A DNA stretch of 64,000 nt from an uncultured Spirochaetales bacterium. Its GTDB lineage: Bacteria; Spirochaetota; Spirochaetia; Sphaerochaetales; Sphaerochaetaceae. Positions within the stretch are counted from its first letter, which is position 1, and every line of letters begins with the position of its first letter. The stretch is taken from NCBI GenBank assembly GCA_949285145.1, contig CASDXQ010000007.1, forward strand, positions 35,532 to 99,531. Direction: 5' to 3'. Shown piece after piece: positions 39,970-47,986 of this stretch. The notes under the pieces were generated by a model that worked only from the letters and a program-made list of their open reading frames with translations, searched no databases and was not told the origin of the DNA. A program made the position numbers and the translations under genes.

Positions 39970-41475
39970 ATGAAAGAATATCAAAGGAAAGATTTTTCGA
40001 AATTGTTGAAAAAAGGTGCTCTGGAAGGCAGACGCTATCTGAACTCCAGCGGCAGCACTGCAGTAAGGATATATGACAGGAATATTGACGACATCCCCGT
40101 CACGGTCGAGCTTTACGGACCGTATGCCAAGATTGTGGATTATTCTGCCGACGGACTTTCTCCTGAAGATGAGGAAACTGTCATTGATCTGGTAAACCGC
40201 ATGGTCTATGTGGAACGGTCAAAGATTATCTATCAGCAGCGGCGCAAGAGGGAAGGCACAGAACAGCATGTAAAGCAGAGCGGAGATGCACTTGAGCTTA
40301 CAGTACGGGAAGGAGGTCTTTCCTTCCTTGTCGATCTTGTCAGCCATATTGATACGGGGCTGTTTCTTGATCAGGCACTCACACGGGATATGGTGCGCAC
40401 CCTTTCCTTCGGCCTGAGAGTCCTGAATCTCTTCAGCTACACGGGAAGTTTTTCCGTATATGCTGCAGCAGGCGGAGCTGAAAGCGTTACGAGTGTGGAT
40501 CTTTCAAATACATACTGTGCTGTTGCCAGACGTAATCTTCAGGCAAACGGCTTTCTTGACGAGGACAAGTACCGCGTCATAAGGGAAGACTGTCTTTCAT
40601 TCATTGAGAGCGAGATCTCCGCAAAATCCTCATATGATCTGATAATCTTTGATCCTCCGAGCTTTTCCAATTCACACAACATGAAGAAAAAGTTTGATGT
40701 AAAAAAGGATTATCTTGAGTGGATATACATGCTCAGCAAGATAATGAGTGAGCATGCTCTATTGATTTTTTCCTGCAATTTAGGTAATTTCGCCCTTGAC
40801 AAGCAGACTTTGAAGCAGGCTTTCAAGATACGGGTTCTTACAGATGAGGTCAGAGCTCCGGGGTTCACCAGATCAGGGAGCGGTACCGTTCAGGTGTGGA
40901 TGCTTGAAAAGACTGCGCCTATGAAGGAAATCAGGAAAAAAGTCAGGAAATATGCTGAAGGTGGTTTCAGAAAAGATATGAAGAAAATTAATGATAATGA
41001 TTTTGATGCTCTTATAAACAGTCTCGCAGGTGAGTCAGGAGATGAGGAGAAAGACAGACAGGAGAGAAGATCTTATACAGGAAAGCCTTCATACGGCAGA
41101 GGAAGGGAAGAAGGCAGGGAAGGCTCCCGTTATCCATTCAGCCGCAGAGAGGACAGATCTTCTGACAGATACCGTGAGTACGGTAAAGACCGCTATTCAT
41201 CACGCGGTGAGAGATCTTATTACCGTAACGGAAGAAGTGAGAGACCGTACCGTGATGACGGACCCGGCCGCTACGGCAGAAGAGACGACAGGGATGGCTT
41301 CAGAGGCAGGGATGGCCGTGCTGATGATGACTATCCGCGCCGCAGAAGCTATGAAGGTGAAGAAAGAAAGCCTTACCGCGAAAAAAAACAGGACTCTTAC
41401 AGATCACGTCCCAAGGCATATGGCTATGACAATATCAAGAGAAGCCGCAGCCGCAGGGATGAGGATGATGAATGA
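39970..41475 (+). CDS. RlmI/RlmL-type SAM-dependent rRNA methyltransferase with an Arg-rich tail
   Basis: Residues about 1-340 form a class I methyltransferase of the RlmI/RlmK type: VRVLNLFSYTGSFSVYAA-like motif I (RVLNLFSYTGSFSVYAAAGG), SVDLSN, and the catalytic FDPPSF. A substrate such as a cytosine or guanine of 23S rRNA is likely. Residues about 350-501 are a low-complexity tail rich in Arg, Asp, Tyr, Gly and Ser (RGREEGREGSR, RYREYGKDRYSSRG), like the RGG-type tails of RNA helicases. TATAAT at 39953-39958 is 11 nt before the ATG. Confidence 0.82.
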   Translation: MKEYQRKDFSKLLKKGALEGRRYLNSSGSTAVRIYDRNIDDIPVTVELYGPYAKIVDYSADGLSPEDEETVIDLVNRMVYVERSKIIYQQRRKREGTEQHVKQSGDALELTVREGGLSFLVDLVSHIDTGLFLDQALTRDMVRTLSFGLRVLNLFSYTGSFSVYAAAGGAESVTSVDLSNTYCAVARRNLQANGFLDEDKYRVIREDCLSFIESEISAKSSYDLIIFDPPSFSNSHNMKKKFDVKKDYLEWIYMLSKIMSEHALLIFSCNLGNFALDKQTLKQAFKIRVLTDEVRAPGFTRSGSGTVQVWMLEKTAPMKEIRKKVRKYAEGGFRKDMKKINDNDFDALINSLAGESGDEEKDRQERRSYTGKPSYGRGREEGREGSRYPFSRREDRSSDRYREYGKDRYSSRGERSYYRNGRSERPYRDDGPGRYGRRDDRDGFRGRDGRADDDYPRRRSYEGEERKPYREKKQDSYRSRPKAYGYDNIKRSRSRRDEDDE

Positions 41476-41505
41476 ACAGGAGGGCATGCCGGAAGGCATG
41501 CTTGC

Positions 41506-42678
41506 TTATTTTCCGCACTTCCTGTTCTTCATTGTTATGACAAAAAAATGCAGTGCGACGAGTATGAAAAGGTATACCGGAAGCAGATCCTGCCTGCCTG
41601 TGAGGGAGCTGATCACGCCGTAAAGCGGGGGCAGCGTCATTCCTCCGATATACCCGAAGCTCATCTGCAGCCCTATGATGCCTACACTGTATGATGGGTG
41701 AAAATAGCTGACTGTCTGCTTCACCATTACAGGGAAGATCGGACCGAAGCTGAAACCCAGGATGAATACAAGGACATATATCAGTGCCTCAATGCGTGTG
41801 AAATAAAGCAGGACAAGTGTCAGGAGTATCATGATCTGGCTTATTGTTATCAGTTTTTTCGGCTGTATCCTGTCAACTATGAATGCAGATGCTATCCTTC
41901 CTGCGGTGATGCCGAGATATATCATTGAGCTGACTGAAGCGGCGAGGGATGCATTCATCCCTTTTCCATATACCAGATAACTTGCCATCCACAGCATGCT
42001 GACGCTTTCAAATGAATAGAAAAGAAAACCAAGACAGGAATAGGCGGCTCCCTTTACTTTCAGAAGCTGTCCGATTGAATATACTTTTCTGTCCTCGTTC
42101 AGCATATCATCAACCTGGGTCCTTTCGCTTTCCCCGTTTTTCCACAGCCGTTTTGAAAACAGCACGATGAAGAATATTGCTATCTGTATTGCCGCCAGCA
42201 CATGATAACCGTCCCTCCATGTCTTTCCACTGTCAAAGTAAATGGAAAGAAGGAAAGGTGCGATGATTGTTCCTATTCCCCAGAAGGCATGCAGGAAATT
42301 CATCTGCATCGCACTGTAGTGCTTCGCGACATAGTTGTTCAGGGCAGTGTCTATGGCACCGCCTCCGAGTCCAAGCGGCAGAGAGAAGAGTACAAGGAAG
42401 AGAAAACTCTCCGTTGTCGATATAAGCAGAAGACCGGTTATTGTCAGGAGAATCGAGGATGCCGTGACGGCATAAGTGCCGAATTTCCTGATCACTCTCT
42501 GTGACGAGACTGATGCAATCACTGTGCAGATGCATACTGCCATGTTGATCACTCCCGCAACGTTGACAGGAGCGTTGATGTCGATGTGCATCATGGGCCA
42601 TGCGGTGCCCAGTACGGAGTCCGGAAGGCCTAATGATATGAATGCCATGTAGATCACAATGAGAAGAACTGTTGCCAT
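41506..42678 (-). CDS. Major facilitator superfamily transporter
   Basis: 390 aa with about 12 hydrophobic segments in two halves separated by a charged central loop (KNGESERTQVDDMLNEDRKV). The N-terminal FISLGLPDSVLGTAWP and the GLGGGAIDTALNNYV segment in TM4 resemble the fucose/sugar permease branch of the MFS. Divergent from the AraC-type gene, whose product is the likely regulator. The substrate is probably a sugar or small metabolite (inference). Confidence 0.85.
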   Translation of the reverse strand: MATVLLIVIYMAFISLGLPDSVLGTAWPMMHIDINAPVNVAGVINMAVCICTVIASVSSQRVIRKFGTYAVTASSILLTITGLLLISTTESFLFLVLFSLPLGLGGGAIDTALNNYVAKHYSAMQMNFLHAFWGIGTIIAPFLLSIYFDSGKTWRDGYHVLAAIQIAIFFIVLFSKRLWKNGESERTQVDDMLNEDRKVYSIGQLLKVKGAAYSCLGFLFYSFESVSMLWMASYLVYGKGMNASLAASVSSMIYLGITAGRIASAFIVDRIQPKKLITISQIMILLTLVLLYFTRIEALIYVLVFILGFSFGPIFPVMVKQTVSYFHPSYSVGIIGLQMSFGYIGGMTLPPLYGVISSLTGRQDLLPVYLFILVALHFFVITMKNRKCGK

Positions 42679-42758
42679 ACTGAGCGTGATGATAACAGAA
42701 TGTCATTCCTTTTTTCTATCTCATAAGTGCCATTTTCTTTTCTTCCGCTGCCATTCTC

Positions 42759-42787
42759 TTGACTATTGTTTTCCTCATCTGCAAGAT
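42759..42787 (+). promoter_or_regulatory. Leaderless promoter of the AraC-type gene
   Basis: TTGACT (42759-42764), 17-nt spacer, CAAGAT (42782-42787), which ends 7 nt before the ATG at 42795. No ribosome binding site. Confidence 0.55.
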
Positions 42788-42794
42788 TTTCCGT

Positions 42795-43604
42795 ATGAAA
42801 GAGACGATGCTTTTCGATTCCGCCTTGTTCCCCATCACTCTCGTACGCTGCAGCCTTGAAAAAGAAGAGCGGCTTGAAGAAGGAAACGGCAGTGGTCTGT
42901 CATTCTACCTGTGTGAGGATGGCGATATGAGCTTTTTCTTTACAGAAACAGCCATACCGCTTGTCTCCGGCGGTGCCGTATATGTTAACAGGGCAGGGCA
43001 GCTTGGGCTGAAGGCAAACAGCGATTCCACATATACCAAGCTCACTTTCCTCCGTTCCATTGCCGAAGAGAACGCCTTTACAAAGGAGAAATATCTTGAT
43101 CCTCTTTTTTCATCGCAGCTTGAGTTCGCTGTGCTTTCAAAACAGAGTGCGCTTCCTCTCAGACGAGCATTCGACACAATTGAAAGAGGTGCCTTCGCTT
43201 ATGAGCTTTCCGTCCTTTCAGCACTTTATGAGATATTCGGCATCATAGCATATGAGAAGCAGGATATGCTGAGGGTGAAAAAGGAAAAGGATGAAAGACT
43301 TGAAAGAATGCTTACATTCATGCAGTCACATCTTGATGAGAAGCTGACTCTTCCGGATATTGCCGGTGCAGGCTATGTTTCGCTCAGGGAGGCTTCCCGT
43401 CTCTTCGAGCGCCATCTCGGCACATCTCCCATGAAGTATTTCCTCACTCTCCGTCTTGAGAAGGCGAAGGAACTCCTGGAAGACAGATCGATGACCATTG
43501 GGGAGGCGGCTTACCGTCTTGGCTTTGAGTCTGTCAGCCATTTTTCCACGTGCTTCAGGAAGCTTTACGCTATTTCGCCGAGCGAGTGGCGGGATCGTTT
43601 CTGA
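42795..43604 (+). CDS. AraC-family transcriptional regulator
   Basis: 269 aa. The N-terminal part (about 1-160) is a beta-rich, cupin-like sensing region without clear similarity. The C-terminal ~100 residues hold the two AraC helix-turn-helices: LTLPDIAGAGYVSLREASRL, then FERHLGTSPMKYFLTLRLEK, and IGEAAYRLGFESVSHFSTCF with the final FRKLYAISPSEWR. It probably controls the divergent MFS gene and perhaps the overlapping amidohydrolase. The effector is unknown. Confidence 0.87.
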   Translation: MKETMLFDSALFPITLVRCSLEKEERLEEGNGSGLSFYLCEDGDMSFFFTETAIPLVSGGAVYVNRAGQLGLKANSDSTYTKLTFLRSIAEENAFTKEKYLDPLFSSQLEFAVLSKQSALPLRRAFDTIERGAFAYELSVLSALYEIFGIIAYEKQDMLRVKKEKDERLERMLTFMQSHLDEKLTLPDIAGAGYVSLREASRLFERHLGTSPMKYFLTLRLEKAKELLEDRSMTIGEAAYRLGFESVSHFSTCFRKLYAISPSEWRDRF

Positions 43605-44907
43605 AAAACGGGAGGCGGAATCTTTTTTCCGCACTTTCCGCTGATTGTACGCTCTTCAGGTTCAGAAATCTCATCGGGTTCTCAGTGACCATCCTCTCTT
43701 TGACTTCATCTGACAGGGGTGAGTCTTCAAATACCTTGAAATAAGCGCTGTATGACTCGACCTTCAGCAGATTGATGGAAAAATCGGAGCCGAACATGAG
43801 CCTGCTTTCTATATTCTTTCTCTCACTTTCGCCGACACCTTCAAGATACCTTACGAGCTGTGCGTAGAATTCAGGATAGCAGCCTGTGAATGATATATCC
43901 GAATAGACGGAAGGAAATTCATTCATCAGCTTCATGATTGTGTAGAACCAGTCGTCCGCAGGCTGACCTTTCAGTTTCGCATTTATTGTCTCCAGCAGGC
44001 TGCCTCTCATGTTGAGCAGGCCGTACTGCTTGCCGACATGGGCGAAATCGAGGATGAGGCGGGGATAGTTCTCAAGTACGCTTCTGTAAGAGGAAGGATC
44101 CGTAAATTTCCATGCATCCTTTGCATCTATTGTCCTGAAGCCCTGATCATCGCAGTGGGTTATGACAGGTATGCCGTTCTTCTCGCAGAATGCATATATG
44201 GTTCTCATTTTCCTCAGTTCTGTCCCGTCAGACGGCCACGGGCAGGTTCCAAGCGGCGGATACAGCTTGATGCCGAAAAAAGCCTTTGAGCAATCCCCGT
44301 CACTTCTTCTGCTGAATTCCCTGTTCAGGCAAAGATACTGATGCAGGAATTCCTCCACATATTCCTGACTGTGGGCAGGCGGATTGATTCCTGCAAAAGG
44401 ACAGAACGAAATTATGGAGCTGCTGTTCTTTCTGTAGAAGAGTGACATGGCCTGCATCGTATCTTTCAGGAACGGAATTATCTTGTCGTCATTCCTCACG
44501 TCGTAGTATGTTCTTTTCGCACTTGTGTTCTTGTGCGTGAAATCGATGAGCATCGGACAGATTATCATCATGTCATAGCTGCTGTTCCCGAAATGAAGCA
44601 TTCCGTCTCTCAGATACGGAAGATCCGGATATCTGGCAGCATTGCAGCTGCTCCTGTAGCGGCCTTTCATATCTTCTTCCATCAGCTCCATTGTCTCGCT
44701 TATTGATTCCGTGAAAGTGATGAGTGTGTTCTCTACTGCGGCAGCAGGAGATACTTTTCCGTCGTACAGGGATGTGAAGATGTAGTCTTTTGAAAGAGAG
44801 CCGGAAATGAATGACGCGGGATTCTCTATGATGGGGGAGAGGAAGGCCGCAAAATCCGGCTCCTTCAGCGTCATCAGGTGAGTATGTACATCGATGAACG
44901 GGTGCAT
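43570..44907 (-). CDS. Amidohydrolase-superfamily protein
   Basis: 445 aa TIM-barrel metal hydrolase of the amidohydrolase_2 (TatD/ACMSD-like) sort. MHPFIDVHTHLM supplies the first metal histidines, IPVITHCDDQG the third, LDFAHVG another, and LMFGSDFSIN the conserved Asp. The mid region is long and unlike known members. It overlaps the 3' end of the AraC-type gene by 35 nt on the opposite strand. The reaction is unknown; decarboxylase, lactonase and hydrolase activities all occur in the family. Confidence 0.78.
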   Translation of the reverse strand: MHPFIDVHTHLMTLKEPDFAAFLSPIIENPASFISGSLSKDYIFTSLYDGKVSPAAAVENTLITFTESISETMELMEEDMKGRYRSSCNAARYPDLPYLRDGMLHFGNSSYDMMIICPMLIDFTHKNTSAKRTYYDVRNDDKIIPFLKDTMQAMSLFYRKNSSSIISFCPFAGINPPAHSQEYVEEFLHQYLCLNREFSRRSDGDCSKAFFGIKLYPPLGTCPWPSDGTELRKMRTIYAFCEKNGIPVITHCDDQGFRTIDAKDAWKFTDPSSYRSVLENYPRLILDFAHVGKQYGLLNMRGSLLETINAKLKGQPADDWFYTIMKLMNEFPSVYSDISFTGCYPEFYAQLVRYLEGVGESERKNIESRLMFGSDFSINLLKVESYSAYFKVFEDSPLSDEVKERMVTENPMRFLNLKSVQSAESAEKRFRLPFFRNDPATRSAK

Positions 44908-44944
44908 ATGATAACTTTAGAATAAATCCGGCTTGCGGACAATA

Positions 44945-44980
44945 AAGAAACGGGAAAACCGTATGAAAAAGGTTTTCCCG
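44945..44980 (-). terminator. glnS terminator
   Basis: Stem CGGGAAAACC/GGTTTTCCCG (44951-44960/44971-44980), followed on the minus strand by TTTCTTTATT. Confidence 0.85.
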
Positions 44981-45005
44981 CCGCATATTGCCTTGCAGGC
45001 ATGTT

Positions 45006-46697
45006 TCAAAGTCCCATCTTCGCTTTCTGCTTTGCCCATGAATCCTTGAGGGTGCAGGTCCTGTTGAATACCATGTGATCCGGCCTGCTGTCTTTGCTGT
45101 CAACACAGTAATAGCCGTTTCTGATGAACTGGAGGTATTCTCCTGCACTGGCTTTTTCCCCTTCTTCCTCTATGCGGGCATTATCAAGAATGATGAGTGA
45201 ATCTGGGTTGAGGTCGTCAAGGTAGTTTCCTGTCGCTTCTCCCGGATTCTCTGCCTTGAAGAGCTTGTCATACTGGCGCACTTCCGCCTTGATTGAATGC
45301 TCTTTGCTGACCCAGTGGCTTGTCCCCTTGACCTTGCGTCCGTCCGGAGCTTCTCCGCCGCGGCTGAGCGGGTCGTATTCAGCATGGATGAGAGTGATGT
45401 TGCCATCATCATCCTTCTCAAATCCCGTAGCCGTGATGTAGTAAGCGTACTTCAGGCGGATTTCATTGCCGACGTAAAGACGGTGATAGCCTTTGACCGG
45501 ATTCTCCATGAAGTCTTCCCTTTCGATGTAGATGTGCTTTGAGAAGGCAATCTGATGTGTTCCGCTTTCAGGGTCTTCCGGATTGTTTCCGGCTTCAAAG
45601 TATTCAACCTCATCATCCGGATAGTTGTCTATGACAACTTCAACAGGATCAAGGACTGCCATCAGGCGTTTTGCTCTCTTGTTGAGGTCTTCTCTGACAC
45701 AGAATTCCATGAGAGCGTAGTCTACAACGCCTTCAACTTTGGCAACACCGACACGGTTCACGAAATCCTTCATGGCTTCAGGTGAATAACCTCTTCTTCT
45801 TATGCCGGCGATGGTCGGCATTCTGGGATCGTCCCAGCCTGAGACGAAGTTGTTGTTCACGAGGTAGAGAAGTTTTCTCTTGCTCATCAGCAGATAGTTG
45901 ATATTGAGACGGGCAAACTCATACTGATGCGGGGTGTGCTCGATTCCGTCAATGCTTGTTGCCCAGTCATAGGCCGGCCTGTGATCTTCAAACTCAAGGG
46001 TGCAGATTGAATGCGTTATGCCTTCAATTGCATCGCTGATCGGATGTGTGAAGTCATACATCGGATAGATGCACCACTTATCTCCGGTACGCGGGTGATG
46101 AGCGAACTTGATTCTGTAAAGCGCAGGATCCCTCATGTTGATGTTCGGGCTGGACATGTCGATTTTGGCACGCAGTGTATATGATCCCTCCGGATGCTTT
46201 CCCTGTCTCATCTCCTCGAAAAGCCGGAGATTTTCCTCAATGCTGCGATCCCTGTCGGGGCTGTTCTTTCCGGCAGTGGTGAGAGTGCCTCTGTATTCTT
46301 TCATCTCTTCTGCGGAAAGAGAATCCACATAGGCTTTTCCTTCCTTGATAAGACGTACAGCGATCTCATAAAGTCTGTCATAGTAGTCTGAGGCATAATA
46401 TTCATGCTTTCCCCAGTCGAAACCGAGCCATCGGATGTCTTCCTTGATGGCATCAATGTATTCATTTTCTTCTTTTGCAGGGTTTGTGTCATCAAGCCGC
46501 AGGTGACAGCGGCCGCCGTATTTCTGTGCCAGCGAGAAATTGAGACAGATGCTCTTGATGTGTCCGATATGCAGATAACCGTTCGGCTCAGGCGGGAAGC
46601 GTGTTACGATTTCACCGCCGGGAACTCTTCCCTCTTTCAAATCATCTTCAATGATCTTCTCAATGAAATTCAGCGGGCGTTCATTTGTTTCAGCCAT
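45006..46697 (-). CDS. glnS: Glutaminyl-tRNA synthetase
   Basis: Class I synthetase charging tRNA-Gln directly; the cognate tRNA is encoded at 4.2 kb. The HIGH motif appears in PPEPNGYLHIGHIKS, the KMSKS motif as LMSKRKL, and YDFTHPISDAIEGITHSICT is typical of GlnRS. The C-terminal anticodon-binding beta barrels end with SKDSRPDHMVFNRTCTLKDS. 563 aa, standard. GGAGGAG stands 9 nt before the ATG. Presence of GlnRS suggests tRNA-Gln need not be made through GatCAB. Confidence 0.95.
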   Translation of the reverse strand: MAETNERPLNFIEKIIEDDLKEGRVPGGEIVTRFPPEPNGYLHIGHIKSICLNFSLAQKYGGRCHLRLDDTNPAKEENEYIDAIKEDIRWLGFDWGKHEYYASDYYDRLYEIAVRLIKEGKAYVDSLSAEEMKEYRGTLTTAGKNSPDRDRSIEENLRLFEEMRQGKHPEGSYTLRAKIDMSSPNINMRDPALYRIKFAHHPRTGDKWCIYPMYDFTHPISDAIEGITHSICTLEFEDHRPAYDWATSIDGIEHTPHQYEFARLNINYLLMSKRKLLYLVNNNFVSGWDDPRMPTIAGIRRRGYSPEAMKDFVNRVGVAKVEGVVDYALMEFCVREDLNKRAKRLMAVLDPVEVVIDNYPDDEVEYFEAGNNPEDPESGTHQIAFSKHIYIEREDFMENPVKGYHRLYVGNEIRLKYAYYITATGFEKDDDGNITLIHAEYDPLSRGGEAPDGRKVKGTSHWVSKEHSIKAEVRQYDKLFKAENPGEATGNYLDDLNPDSLIILDNARIEEEGEKASAGEYLQFIRNGYYCVDSKDSRPDHMVFNRTCTLKDSWAKQKAKMGL

Positions 46698-46764
46698 AAT
46701 ATAACTCCTCCTGTCCTTCCAAAGGGACTATTGGTTTTTCAAAGATAGTAACCTAAAGAGTGTT

Positions 46765-47202
46765 TTATGAAAAGGTGAAAGTTGTCTGGCCTCTGCCTTT
46801 TGCATAGAATGAAATCGAGACACTCGCGGCTATTGAGCGGAATGCAAAGGATGTGAGGACAACACCGTCATGGGAGAAGATGATCTCATCATCTCTTTTC
46901 TCGACGCACAGACTTGTTACTGTCCCCTGTGTCTGCCAGCTTGATCTCTTTCTGATGTCAAGGAAGTTAATCTCCTCCACAATCTTGTCTTTGCATGGAT
47001 AGATCCTGAGGCCCTGGTCAATGCTGAATATTACGGCAATTCCGCATTCACACCGGCTCTGAAATGAGAAAATGATTTTCTCATCTGTATCCGTAGTGTG
47101 GACGAAATGATGTTCGTTTTCACTGAGAAATGTCAATGATCTGGATGTGAGGAACCTCACTTTTTCCGGTTTGTTTATCCACTGGCACTTTTTAAGTTTC
47201 AT
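46765..47202 (-). CDS. Beta-rich hypothetical protein
   Basis: 145 aa with alternating hydrophobic strands (FLTSRSLTFLSENEHHFVHT; ISFYAKGRGQTTFTF at the end). The pattern resembles a concanavalin-like beta sandwich such as the C-terminal domain of sucrose-type glycosidases, but no firm match was recognised. No signal peptide. TATAAC (minus strand) ends 7 nt before the ATG at 47202, with a weak AGGCG in between. Divergent from the PfkB-like gene, 51 bp apart; the two may belong together. Confidence 0.55.
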   Translation of the reverse strand: MKLKKCQWINKPEKVRFLTSRSLTFLSENEHHFVHTTDTDEKIIFSFQSRCECGIAVIFSIDQGLRIYPCKDKIVEEINFLDIRKRSSWQTQGTVTSLCVEKRDDEIIFSHDGVVLTSFAFRSIAASVSISFYAKGRGQTTFTFS

Positions 47203-47253
47203 CACGCCTGTTATATTTAAAGAAAAAAAGTGTTTTGTAAAGGGAGAGATGAG

Positions 47254-47961
47254 ATGGTCTATCTTGCAGGAATCATAGAAGCAGAGATTGAAATAGAAGG
47301 AAGGAGTGCATCGGTTTCGGCAGGAGGCTATGTGTATGAACTTGCAAAGCGTATCAGAAATGAAATAGATCCCAGAGTGGGACTGCTGACGGGGCTGAGC
47401 AACGACGGACCGGGACGTGTCATTCTGGAGTCCCTCGTCCATGAAAAGCTTTTCTTTGATCCTTCTCTTGTCTCTCCGGCTCTCACATCATTCATCCGCA
47501 TTTCAGACAAGGGCGGACGGATGACCGTATATTCCACAGGAAGCGCTCCCGTGAGCGCACAGAGCCGGGAACTCCTTGATTCGCTTCGTGCGAACAGCGA
47601 TGTCGATGTGATAGTCCTGGCTTCCTCTGCGCTTTATTATCAGCCGCTGTATTCTTCTCTGCTCGATGCCGCGACTTTTCTTGATCCTCGTCCCCGTCTT
47701 GTGGTAGATGTTGCATCTTCAAGTTTCAGGCATGAAGATGAAAAAAGATATGCGAAGCAGCTTTGCGAGGCTGCCTCATATGCTGATCTTCTGATTCTTG
47801 AGCCGGAGGATGTTCCTCTTTTTGGCAATAAGGATGTGTTTTCTCTTTCTCCTGATGTCGCGCTTGTCAGTGAAGGAGGAACTGTGACTTTTTCCCATAA
47901 TGGAGAAAAGCACGTGACCAGCGGAGATAAAATGACACTTTACAGAAGTCTTTTCCTCTAA
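47254..47961 (+). CDS. Shortened PfkB-family carbohydrate kinase-like protein
   Basis: 235 aa against about 300 for active PfkB/ribokinase enzymes. The N-terminal half follows the fold: VSAGGYVYELAKRIR, VGLLTGLSNDGPGRVILESL, and a strand with LVVDVASSSFR. The late segment ADLLILEPEDVPLFG corresponds to the 'N..E...L' position. The catalytic DTxGAGD motif and the C-terminal ATP-binding part are absent, and nothing similar follows in other frames. Probably a degenerate or non-catalytic family member. GGGAGAG precedes the ATG. Confidence 0.62.
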   Translation: MVYLAGIIEAEIEIEGRSASVSAGGYVYELAKRIRNEIDPRVGLLTGLSNDGPGRVILESLVHEKLFFDPSLVSPALTSFIRISDKGGRMTVYSTGSAPVSAQSRELLDSLRANSDVDVIVLASSALYYQPLYSSLLDAATFLDPRPRLVVDVASSSFRHEDEKRYAKQLCEAASYADLLILEPEDVPLFGNKDVFSLSPDVALVSEGGTVTFSHNGEKHVTSGDKMTLYRSLFL

Positions 47962-47986
47962 GGCTCGATTTCCGTGCGGCTATGTC

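Noticed and set aside
41480..41502. Terminator between the methyltransferase and MFS genes
   Set aside because: The GCATGCC/GGCATGC hairpin is clear, but the T tract is poor in both directions, so it was not listed as a feature.
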